Part shown: positions 45,383 through 56,093 of the stretch, in pieces
Numbering within the stretch: the stretch's first letter is position 1
Layout of the letters: each line of letters opens with the position of its first letter
DNA from: Henckelia pumila
Taxonomy: Eukaryota; Streptophyta; Magnoliopsida; Lamiales; Gesneriaceae
Assembly: GCF_033568475.1 (NCBI RefSeq)
Contig: NC_133122.1
Span: forward strand, 162,528,130 to 162,592,129
DNA length: 64,000 nucleotides
Direction: 5' to 3'
Position numbers and translations under genes: made by a program
The notes under the pieces: model-generated
Seen by the model: only the letters and a program-made list of their open reading frames with translations
Told to the model about the DNA's origin: nothing
The model's database searches: none

Positions 45383-45960
45383 ATGTCAAATTTGGCAAAG
45401 ATTGAATTCGTTGCGCTCGATATCACTGGAAAGAATTATATGCCATGGACTCTCGATGTAGAGATGCATCTTGAGTCATTGGGTCTAAGTGATACCATTA
45501 AAAAAATTAATATATCAACCTCACAAGATAAAGCAAAGGCAATAATTTTCTTACGCCGACATCTTGATGAAGGGTTGAAATGTGATTATCTCACAGAAAA
45601 AGACCCAATGATTTTATGGAAAGGGTTGAAAGAAAGATTTGAGCATATAAGGGAAGTGATACTTCCGACCGTCCATGATGAATGGAATACGTTGAGATTC
45701 CAAGACTTTAAAAAAGTCAGTGATTATAATTCTACGATGTATCGAATAGTCTCGCAATTAAAATTTTGTGGACTTGAAGTCACAGAGATGGAAATGCTTG
45801 AGAAAACTTTTTTCACTTTTCACGCATCAAATATAACTCTACAGCAACAGTATAGAGTGCGTGGTTTTACGAGATATTCTGAACTCATTGCACTTTTCAT
45901 ACATTCTTGTATTATAAAGCATGTTATATTTTGCATTTGTATTGTACTTAATTTTTTTTA
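45383..45960 (+). pseudogene. Copia E gag fragment
   Basis: The start is ATG 45383 (MSNLAKIEFVALD). A gag domain with YMPWTLDVEMHLES, KAIIFLRRHLDEGL and ILWKGLKERFEH is recognisable. After YSELIA (about 45893) the expected zinc knuckle is absent. A hydrophobic AT-rich stretch (about 45895-45975) follows, and the frame continues straight into protease. Part of gag is therefore deleted or replaced. Confidence 0.75.
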
Positions 45961-48900
45961 TTGCATTTTTGTGAAGTTTGATATGGAAAATGCTATGAGC
46001 AAACATGGAAATAATATCATGGAAATTTACATACCGGATAGTGGTGCAACGCACACTATTCTACGAGATGAAAAATATTTCTTGGAAATAAAACCAACAA
46101 AAACAATGGTGAATACAATATCAGGTCCTGTAGACTTGATTGAAGGTTGTGGAAAAGCACATTTTTTGTTACCTAATGGTACAAAATTTTTAATAAATGA
46201 TGCTTTATATTCACCAGGATTAAAAAGAAATTTTTTGAGTTTTAATGACATATATTCTCATGGGTATGATACTGAGACGATAACTGATGGAAATCAGAAA
46301 TATATGTGTCTTACCACATATAAATCAGGAAAGAAATATGTGGTTGAAAAATTATCAATGCTCCCTACTGGATTGCATTATACACATATAAGGCCAATCG
46401 AATCAAATATGGTGGTTAATAGTTCTTCAATATTAACCAATTGGCATGATCGATTGGGACATCTTGGTTCAATAATGATGCGAAGAATTATTGAAAATAC
46501 GCATGGTCATCCGTTGAAAGACCAGAAGATCTTTCAGAATAATAAGTTTCAATGTAAAGCATGTTCTCTTGGAAAACTTATTATAAGACCATTGCCAGCT
46601 AAAATCCAAACAGAATCACCCATATATCTTGAACGCATTCAGGTGATATTTGTGGGCCAATTCATCCACCATGTGGACCATTTCGATATTTTATGGTATT
46701 GATCGATGCTTCTAGCAGTCGCATGTATGCTTATTGTCAACTCGGAATGTGGCATTTGCAAGATTAATGGCTCAAATAATAAAATTATGGAATCAATTTT
46801 TTGATTATACAATCAAGAAAATAAGACTTGATAATGATGGAGAATTTACTTCCCAAACTTTCAATGATTATTGTATGTCAATGGGAATTACTGTTGAACA
46901 TCCTGTTGCTCATGTTCATACACAGAATGAATTAGCTGAATCATTGATTAAACGTCTACAACTGATTGCTAGACCAATGATTATGAGAACAAAACTCCCT
47001 ATTTCTATATGGGGACATGCAATTTTACATGCTGCGGCATTAATTCGCATCAGACCAAGTGCATATCATAAATTCTCCCCATTGCAGCTTGCATTTGGTA
47101 AATAACCAAATATTTCTCATCTGAGAATTTTTGGATGTATGGTGTATGTGCCTATTGCACCACCTCAACGATCAAAAATGGGTCCTCAAAGAAAAATCGG
47201 TATTTATATCGGTTATGATAGTCCATCAATCATTCGATATCTTGAGCCTCAGACAGGCGATGTGTTTACAGGATGCTTTGCTGATTGTCATTTTAATGAA
47301 GAAATCTTCCCAGTGTTAGGGGGAGAAAAGAAACACATCAAAAAAGAAATCACATGGTATGTATCATCATTGTTACATTTGGATTCAAGGACCAAACAAT
47401 GTGAGAAAGATGTACAACAAATTGTGCACTTGCAAAGAATTGCAAATGAAATGCCAGATGCATTTGCAGACACAAAAGGGGTAACAAAATCATATATACA
47501 TGCTGTAAATGTACCTGCTCGAATTGAAATTCCAAAGAAACAAATTGAATACACTCATGATGTCATAAAACGCTTGAAGCGTGGAAGGCCAGTCGGTTCC
47601 AAGGATAAAAATCCTCGGAAAAGAAAAGGCATAGAGAAGCACGATGATCATAAAATAGAAAATGGTGTTCCAGAAAAAACACCTGATGATGAAAATGTTC
47701 TGTCAGAACCACAAACTGATGAGAATCGTGAAATCTCTATCAATTATATTAATACTGGAAAAATATGGAACCGAAAAGACATAGAAGATATTGATGAGAT
47801 ATTCTTATAATGTGGCTTGTGACATCATAAATGAAAATGAGGATCATGAACCAAAATCTTTTGGTGAATGTAAAACTCGTCATGATTGGGCCAAATGGAA
47901 AGATGCCATCCAGGTTGAATTGGATTCGCTGAATAAACGTAATGTTTTTGGACCTATAGTCCTCACACCTGAAGGTGTAAAACCTGTTGGATACAAATAG
48001 GTTTTTATTCGAAAGCGAAATGAGAAAAATGGAATAGTCAGATATAAAGCTAGACTTGTTGCACAAGGTTTTTCTCAAAGACCTGAAATTGATTATGAAG
48101 AAACGTATTCACCTGTTATGAATGCAATTACGTTTTGATATTTGATTAGTTTGGTGGTGTCTGAAAATTTGGAAATGTGTCTTATGGATGTTGTTACAGC
48201 TTACTTATACGGATCACTTGATAGTGATATATACATGAAAATTTCTGAAGGATTTAAGATGCCTGAAGCACAAAGTTCAAAACCCAGAGAATTTTATTCT
48301 GTAAAATTGCAAAGATCATTATATGGGTTAAAGCAATCCGGCCGAATGTGGTATAATCGGCTAAGTGAGCACTTGATGAAAAAGGGATATGTAAATGATC
48401 CAATATGCCTTTGTGTTTTCATCAAGAAAACAACATCCGAATGTGTAATTATTGTTGTATATGTTGATGATTTAAACATCATTGGAACGAATAAAGAAAT
48501 TCAAGAAGTTATGATGTACTTGAAGGAAGAATTCAAAATGAAGGATCTTGGAAAAACCAAGTATTGTCTGGGTTTGAAAATCGAACAAAAGGAATGTGAA
48601 ATTTTTGTTCACCAGGCAAATTATACAGAAAAGATCCTTAAACGTTTTAATATGGATAAATCAAATCCATTAAGTACTCCAATGGTTGTAAGATCATTAA
48701 ACATAGAAAATGATCCATTCCGTCCATGTGAAGATGATGAAGTTATTCTTGGTCCAGAAGTACCATATCTAAGTGTCATTGGTGCCCTTATGTATCTTGC
48801 AAATTGCACTAGACCTGATATATCTTTTGCTGTAAATTTATTGGCAAGATTCAGTTCATATCCAACAAAGAGGCACTGGAACGGAATTAAACATATATTC

Positions 48901-49457
48901 CGTTATCTACGAGGAACGACAGATTTGGGACTTTTGTACTCAAAAGACACCAATCAAAGTATCATTGGTTATGCTAATGGTGGATATTTATCTGATCCAC
49001 ATAAGGCACATTCCCAAACCGGATATGTATTTACTCGTGGAGGCACCGCAATTTCCTGGCGTTCACAGAAACAAACACTCGTAACAACTTCATCAAATCA
49101 CGCCGAGATTATTGCATTACATGATCAAGTCGTGAATGTGTATGGTTAAAGTCAATGACCAAACATATTCAAATATCGTGTGGATTGACAGTAGACAAGA
49201 AGCATGTGACACTATATGAAGATAATGCTGCATGTATTGCTCAAATGAAAAAAGGATACATCAAAAGTGACAGAACCAAACATATCCCCCCAAAATTCTT
49301 TGCCTATACTCAAGAGCTTGATAATAATAAAGATATTGATATCTGTTACATTCAATCAAGTGAGAACTCATCAGATCTCTTCACAAAGGCACTTCCCACG
49401 ATGATATTCAGAAAGCATATATACAACATTGGGATGCGTAATCTACGGAATATGTGA
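45961..49457 (+). pseudogene. Copia E pol (several frameshifts and stops)
   Basis: Protease is PDSGATHTI (about 46036). Integrase zinc region is NWHDRLGHLG ... CKACSLGK. A frameshift near 46640 is followed by the core with IRLDNDGEF and stops at about 47103 and 47998. A basic AT-hook-like KRGRPVGSKDKNPRKRKG lies at about 47577-47630, between integrase and RT. RT starts near 47800 after a frameshift, has a stop at about 48136, and shows LMDVVTAYLYG, YGLKQSGRMWYN and VYVDDLNIIG. RNase H follows with a frameshift near 49145. The end is at 49455-49457. Confidence 0.8.
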
Positions 49458-49622
49458 AGAATCACTCATGTTAACATGAGGGGGAGTTTACGTGGCTGCA
49501 CTCTTTTTTCCTTACTATGGTTTTTATCCCACTGGATTTTTCCTAGTAAGGTTTTTAACGAGGCAGTATAAAACACGTAATGAATACAGTCATCATATCA
49601 TGATCATCATCACAAGGGGGAG

Positions 49623-49899
49623 TGTTGAAAAATATATTATTATTATGTTGAATATTGAATATTGAATGTTGAATATTGAATATTGAGTTGTAAAATGTGG
49701 AAAATTAGTGTGTGATGATGTAGATAATGATGTATTAATTTTTGGACTAATCTCAAATGTGGATCTATAAATAGGTCTTCATTTGTGATGAAAAACACAA
49801 TTGAGTTGAGAGAAAAATATTATAAAGTGTAGAGTTTAATATATTTTGAGTTTTGGAGTATTTACTTTTTACCGTAAATTTTTACTTTTTCACAACAAA
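49623..49899 (+). repeat. 3' LTR of Copia E
   Basis: 277 bp; it matches 44328-44602 and is followed by AAAAC. Confidence 0.9.
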
Positions 49900-49904
49900 A
49901 ACAT

Positions 49905-50281
49905 CATCCAACTGAAGAATTTATTGTAGCGAGGGAGGAATTGAAATGGATAAGGAGAGAAAAATATTATTTTATTCATATAATGAAAAGTTAACGTGTA
50001 TATTTATATTGATGTAATCCTACCATACTCCTTGAATAAATCAAATCGAGGGCGTACCTAAAATTCTGTCAAGGAGGCTGAATTTTTAGGTTTTCATAAT
50101 TGGTAGGTCAAAATATCCCAAATATTACATATATACAATCTTTTTTTCTATTAAACTTATAATCCTTTGTGACACTCGAGCCAAAATTCTTATGACGACA
50201 CATGGTCCGCAATTTTCAATATTGTAAATGGTCCACAATATCATGGTTAATATCTGAAAGATGGAACCTCATCAATGTATG
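49905..50281. other. Unassigned AT-rich segment
   Basis: About 380 bp between Copia E and the gypsy LTR remnant. No ORF or repeat was recognised. Confidence 0.4.
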
Positions 50282-50670
50282 TGTAGTGACCCAACCCGGA
50301 TTCACTATCTAATCAGAGTTAATTAGCGCATGCAATAAAACTTAAAGCATAAGGAGCGGATAATTTAAAATACAACAAATCCAATCGGCAGAATACAACC
50401 GACGATAACAAAAGTGTATAAATACTATTATGCAACCAAATCGAAGGTTCAGAGTAAACAAATCCCTACCCTCTAAACCTAACACTCTCGGATCCTCAAT
50501 CCTGCTGAGAGCCGCCTGGATCGTCCAGCCTCAAACCTGCCCCGCCACAAGGTACACCACAATATCCAAACAAAGGGGCGTGAGCGACAACGCTCAATGC
50601 ATAAGCAATGATATATGTACAAATATGCGCACACAGATGATTTAAAATCCCAGATAAAACACTTGCTCAT
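50282..50670 (-). repeat. Partial gypsy LTR end (element J), or outer part of LTR F
   Basis: It starts TGTAGTGACCCAACCCGG on the plus strand, the mirror of an LTR ending ...GGGTCACTACA on minus. It includes GGGGCGTGAGCGACAACGCTCA, a stretch familiar in chromovirus LTRs. A second LTR-like terminus (TGTGACGATCCGG) lies at 50671. I prefer a separate truncated LTR into which F inserted, but a single longer LTR cannot be excluded. Confidence 0.4.
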
Positions 50671-52697
50671 TGTGACGATCCGGTTTTTAATCTCTCAAAT
50701 CATAATAATACATAAATAACCATGAGTTAAGGCTAAGCATCAAAAGCCTAATTTTTTTTTTTTATAGAATTGCCTTGCGCGCGCGCGGGGATCACCCCTC
50801 GCGCGCGCGCATGCCAACAAGCCCGCAACCCCAAGGACTGGCTTGCGCGCGTGCAAGCAGGGGCTCGCCCGTGCGCAGGCCAAGAGGCCAGGAAAAAAAT
50901 AATGAAAAGAACAACTGTTGTCCCAAGCTTCATGATTCAACTACAAGCTTTACAAGTCCAAGAAACATCATCAAACTTACAACATAACAAATACATTGTC
51001 ATTGCTATAAAATAAACACAACAAGATCAAGTGTTATACATATCAAAGTAGTAGAATCTCTAGACCAAAATTTTAAGTCTATCAACTACAAGATCAATGT
51101 TCTTGAACCAACAAAAGTTGATAGCAAATAAACATCTACACCGGATCATCACTCTAATCTTTCAAGTCTCGATTCATCAAGCCCGTCTTTTCCCTGTTCC
51201 TAAACCACCTGTTGTCATGCACACATACAAACACGACAACAGCCGGATAACTCCGGTGAGAAACATATTTCCCAGTAAAAGCAACAAACATGCAAATCAA
51301 GTTATATATCAAACTCGTGATATAATTAAAATAAAATGCATGATTTAACAACAGGTTTCTCTCAAGGAATTTCTCATTTCATCGGTTGGGATCCCGATAA
51401 AAAGATATCGTAACTGAACCGCCGACACTCCCGATCGAGGTGGGGCTACTTATCTTGCTTCTCTAGACTTTGAAGCCACCATACATGTAAATCAGACGCT
51501 AGGCTATCTCAACCACCCAGGCCATACATATATAGTTCCTCAAATCGTCTAATCGAATGCTTCAGTTTATTTCAAAATCAAGAAATAAGTCTCACAAGAT
51601 GAATGCAACATATGACATCAATATAGCATTCATTAACATCATAGATTCATTCAACAATTCACATAAGAGCAGATAATCAAACACGTATGTCATTTAGGGA
51701 ACTCGATACAAAACATCTCGAGTATTAATTCCCATTCAAGTAAAAGTCCACTTTTACCTTTCAAGTATGATTTTTAAGGTGTCTTCAAGCTATCCAATCT
51801 GTACAAGAAACAAGCATCTCACTTCAATAACACTTGTACTTGCACCTCAACTCAAATATCAAGCTATAACTCTCAAACCTTGTTCTTTTCTTTGCCGATA
51901 CGATTTGGAACTTCTCGATCTCGTCAATCTCTCACCCAAATCTGAAAAATTAAATACATCAAGCTACAAAACTCAGCAACCAACTCAACCATATCACAGC
52001 TGATCACAAGATAACCAAACAGCCTCAATCACAAGTTTGACGGCGTAAATTCGGCAATCTGAAACTCAACTATATCAAGTCTACAATCATATACATCATA
52101 TATCAGCTGTATATCAATCAAAACCCAGCATATCAGATGCTAAGAATTTCGAATTAAATCTGTCAAATCAAAATAATTGCATATGATCACCGTTTCTTAA
52201 TCCGTCTTCGAATATACGGTATATATAACGTCAAGAACACAAACCATGATCCATTCTGAATTCTTCTAACATGATTTCGAAAATAGCTGGAAACAAAAAG
52301 ATTCTTACATCACTTTGAAGATCTTCTTGCGAGGATTCCAGAACACTTTTTGGAATCGAAATCGGATAACCGGATCAAAAGATACGGGGTTTTGAAAATC
52401 AATAAATCAAAAGAAAAGAGAGATCTCGACTTGATATGTTCCAATTCCTCTCAATTTTCTGAATTGTTAAGCATATAGCACGTACACATGCTGATAAATC
52501 AATTACAAATCTGATAAGTTCATTTATATTTGCAGTTTAGCCCCTCAATTCTTTAGTATTTGCAATTTGGTCCTCGGCCTTTAATTTAATTCAATTTCAA
52601 TCCTAAATAATTTAAGAATATAGAATTTAAATCAAAACTCCAAATATTTCCAAATTAAATATTCTCGGATTAAAATTAAATAATTCCGGGCGTTACA
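50671..52697 (-). repeat. 3' LTR of element F
   Basis: The minus strand starts TGTAACGCCCGG at 52697 and ends CCGGATCGTCACA at 50671. GC-rich GCGCGC palindromes lie at 50775-50885. Directly downstream (minus sense) is TCTATAAAAA (about 50759-50768), a likely TATA box. The ORFs in this GC-rich part are not genes. Confidence 0.6.
50757..50768 (-). promoter_or_regulatory. Probable TATA box of LTR F
   Basis: The minus strand reads TCTATAAAAAAA, adjacent to the GCGCGC palindrome cluster. It is about 90 bp from the preferred LTR end, leaving a short R-U5. Confidence 0.45.
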
Positions 52698-52740
52698 ATT
52701 CTACCCCGCTAAGACACGATTTCGTCCTCGAAATCTCAAG
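52698..52740 (-). other. Polypurine tract and conserved 3' edge of element F interior
   Basis: The minus strand reads CTTAGCGGGGTAGAATTG just before the LTR, preceded by the TTTCGAGGACGAAAT motif. The same layout is found at 567-600 and 59556-59595. Confidence 0.7.
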
Positions 52741-52796
52741 TACTATCATCACATAATATAAAACATATAACATAAAGACTGAAGAAGAAACTCACA

Positions 52797-54473
52797 TTAT
52801 TGAAACATCTCTGGAAATCGTTGTCTCATGTCCGATTCCGTCTCCCAGGTTGCTTCTTCAATACCATGACGACTCCACTGAACTTTCACAAACGGAATAG
52901 TCTTCGTTCGAAGTTGCTTCTCCTTACGATCAAGAATCTGAATTGGCTTTTCAAAATAGCTCAAGGTTTCATCGAGTTCAGCCTCATCAGGTTGAAGAAC
53001 ATGAGATTCATCAGCAAGATATTTCCGAAGCATCGATACATGAAAGACATCATGTATTCCAGATAAAGACGGAGGAAGATCTAATCGATAGGCAAGATTG
53101 CCTATCTTCTCAAGGATTTCATAAGGACCAATATAGCGTGGAGACAACTTCCCTCGTTTGCCAAATCGTACAGTGCCTCTGAACGGAGAAATCTTCAGAA
53201 ACACCCTATCCCCCTGTTCAAAAGACAAAGGTCGACGTCGAACATTTGCATACTTGGCTTGTCTGTCCTGAGCTGTCTTCATCCTTTTCTGAATAATCTT
53301 CACCTTTTCAGTCATATCTCGAATCATGTCAGGCCCAATGTCAGGTACCTCTGAAATATCATCCCAGTAAAGAGGAGATCAACACTTTTTACCGTACAAA
53401 GCTTCAAACGGAGCCATTTCAATACTCTCTTGATAGCTGTTGTTGTACGAGAATTCACAAAGTGACAATGAATCTTGCCAACTAGTGCTAAAATCAAGCA
53501 CTACAGCCCTCAACATATCCTCTAAAGTCTGGATGGTACGCTCAGACTGTCCATCTGTCTGTGGATGATACGCTGTGCTCAGGTGTAACTGAGTACCTAA
53601 AGCACTCTGTAAGCTGTGCTAGAAGTGTGATGTAAATCAAGGATCACGATCTGATACAATAGACTTCGGCACTCCATACAATATGACTACTTCTCGAACA
53701 TAAATCTCTGCCATCTGGTCGTGTCTATACGTCATACGATAAGGAATAAAACACGCTGATTTCATCAATCTATCAATAATCACCCAGATAGCATCGCAAC
53801 CTCTAGAAGATCGAGGTAACTTGGTAACAAAGTCCATGGAAATATGATCTCATTTCCATTCAGGGACTGATAAGCTATGCAACAAACCAGGCGATTTCTT
53901 TCTTTCACCTTTCACCTGCTGGCAATTAAGACATCGTGAAACAAAATCAATGATATCTGACTTCATTTGTTTCCACCAGTATTGAGTTTTTAAATCGTTG
54001 TACATCTTCCTGCCACCAGGGTGAATGTTATAACGACTACAATGCGCCTCTTTCAGAAGTTGTTGTCGCACATCAGAAATATCAGGCACTACAAGGCGAT
54101 TTTTTACATATAAAAGCTCATCTCGAACTTGGTATTGGGATACATGCCCTGACCGGACTTTCTCAATTGATTTCTGCACATTTTGATCAAGTTTTTGAGC
54201 ATCTTTAATTCTCAAAAGTAACTCTGGTTCAACTTGAATTTGATAAAGTCGAAGAGGCTGACAATTCATTTCAAATACTAATCCAGAAATACAAAATTCT
54301 TCAATTAAATTTGATACACCAATCGTCAATAGAGATAGAGAACATACCTTTCGACTCAGTGCATAAGCAGCTGCATTGGATTTTCCCGGATAGTATTTAA
54401 TCTCACAATCAAAATCTTTAAGCAAATAAATCCATCTGCGCTGCCTCATATTCAGTTCTGACTGTGAAAACAA
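52797..54473 (-). pseudogene. Element F RNase H end, integrase and chromodomain
   Basis: The minus frame from 54473 holds the RNase H end (RRWIYLLKDFDCEIKYYPGK) and the integrase zinc region (HPGGRKMYNDLK ... CLNCQQVK). A TGA at 53847-53849 follows. The core has MDFVTKLPRSSRG, WVIIDRLMKSACF and VPKSIVSDRDP, then stops at about 53634 and 53600 and a further TGA at about 53380. The C-terminus from 53327 has RYIGPYEILEKIGNLAYRL and the chromodomain VKVQWSRHGIEEATWE. The final stop is at 52797-52799. The stops are TGA or TAG where TGG or CGA would be expected. Confidence 0.8.
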
Positions 54474-55614
54474 ATATTTTCAGACTCTTGTGATCAGAAT
54501 AAATCTCAAACTGTTCCCCGTAAAGATAGTGTCGCCAAATCTTCAAAGCAATTACAATGGCGGACAATCCAAGATCATGAATCGGGTATCTGGTCTCATG
54601 TGGCTTCAGCTGTCTCGAGGCATAAGCAATCACATGCCCTCGCTGCATCAATACACATCCCAAGCCTCGATGAGATGCATCACAATAAACAGTAAAACCA
54701 CCAGTACCTGAAGGAATCGTCAAGGCTGGTGCACTGGTCAATCGTTTCTTTAACTCAAGGAAACTGGATTCACAAGCTTCGAACCAGATAAATGGAGCAT
54801 TCTTCTGAGTTAACTGAGTAATTGGCTTCACAATGCTAGAAAAATCTTTAATAAAACGACGATAATACCTAGCCAAACCCATGAAACTACGTATCTCAGG
54901 AACAGATGTTGGTCTAGGCCAACTGATCATAGCTTCAACTTTACTTGGATCAACAGATATACCATCTCCGGATATAATATGTCCAAGAAAGACTACCTGT
55001 TTTAGCCAAAACTCACATTTCGACAATTTAGCATACAGTTTCTCAGCTCTCAAAGTCTGTAACACAGTTCTCAAATGCTCTGAATGATCAATCAAATTCT
55101 TAGAATATCAAAATATCATCGATAAAAATGATAACGAAATCATCAAGATATTTCTGAAAAACACGATTCATCAAACCCATAAGCACAGCTGGAGCATTCG
55201 TCAGACCAAACAGCATAACTATAAACTCATAGTGGCCATACCTGGTTCTGAAAGTAGTTTTCGAAATATCAGAATCTCTAACTCTTAGCTGATGGTAGCC
55301 AGATCTCAGATCGATCTTGGAATAAACAGAAGAACCCTGCAACTGATCAAACAAATCATCAATACGAGGCAAAGGGTATTTATTCTTTACCGTTGCCTTG
55401 TTCAGTTGCGGGTAGTCGATACAAATTCTCATGGAATCGTCTTTCTTTCTGACAAATAATACTGGAGCTCCCCAAGGAGAAACATTGGGTCGAATGTATC
55501 CCTTGGCAAGTAAATCCTCCAATTGTTCTTTCAATTCTTTCAATTCCACTGGTGCCATTCGATAAGGTGCTTTGAAAATCGGTACAGTACCTGACATCAA
55601 TTCTATGCTGAAAT
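54418..55614 (-). pseudogene. Element F reverse transcriptase and RNase H (two frameshifts)
   Basis: RT blocks from 55600 are [40 protein letters not shown] and the catalytic box [10 protein letters not shown] short deletion at about 55097 shifts the frame. The thumb and connection follow (LSKCEFWLKQVVFLGH, SFMGLARYYRRFI), then RNase H (FTVYCDASHRGLGCVLMQ, IYSDHKSL). A second shift near 54450 leads into the integrase frame. Confidence 0.85.
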
Positions 55615-56093
55615 CTATCTCACGATACGGAGGTAATACCGGAATTTCATCAGGAAGACGTCAGCAAATTCACTAACCACTGGCAAATAAGCCAATTTAG
55701 GGCTAGTTTTCAGTACATCAACTGTATATACAATATATCCCTTTACTCCCTTCTGTAAAAGTCGAGTCATAGATAATACTGAAATCAGAGGAATCTTAGC
55801 ACGAGAACCCTTACCATAGAATTTCCATTCTCCAGCCATCTCAGGTCTGAATCTCACAACCTTCTGGAAACAATCTACGGTAGCTCTGTACTTGGTTAGC
55901 ATATCAATCCCGATAATGCAGTCAAAATCAGACAAACCAAGCACAATACAGTCTATCTCTATCCCATTACCATCATACTGTAGTAAACAATTTTTAACCA
56001 TATGCATGGATATAAGACCTCTCCCCAAAGGTGAAGAGACAGATACTACAACAGGTAATGATTCAACAGGCAAAACATGTAATAATGCAAATA
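55615..56093 (-). pseudogene. Element F protease C-terminal remnant
   Basis: It contains DFDCIIGIDMLTKYRATVDC, the second conserved block of gypsy retropepsins. The active-site DSGA-type motif, which should lie just upstream, is missing because element G is inserted at 56094. The codons beyond 56093, to 56172, are LTR G sequence. Confidence 0.75.

Larger units (their letters stand above)
44328..49899 (+). mobile_element. Copia element E, complete insertion with short LTRs
   Basis: LTRs are 44328-44602 (275 bp) and 49623-49899 (277 bp), TGTTGAAAAATAT...TTCACAACA, with perfect AAAAC duplications. About 11-12 differences are visible between them (roughly 4%). The region after the 5' LTR reads CGTTATCAGCACGATCG, a PBS unlike the common initiator-Met type. 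A PPT (AAGGGGGAG) lies before the 3' LTR. Gag and pol are in four frames with several stops. It lies about 530 bp upstream of the deubiquitinase promoter. Confidence 0.85.
50671..56093 (-). mobile_element. Chromodomain Ty3/gypsy element F (Del/Tekay-like), 5' part cut off
   Basis: On the minus strand the element has, from right to left, a protease remnant, RT, RNase H, integrase with chromodomain, a PPT (52698-52715) and the 3' LTR (50671-52697). PR-RT-RH-IN order defines Ty3/gypsy, and a C-terminal chromodomain defines chromoviruses. The upstream part (protease active site, gag, PBS, 5' LTR) is displaced by element G, inserted at 56094, and lies outside the window if it survives. Confidence 0.8.

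Noticed and set aside
50740..50987. Four overlapping ORFs on both strands
   Set aside because: All come from a GCGCGC-rich palindrome cluster; no domain.
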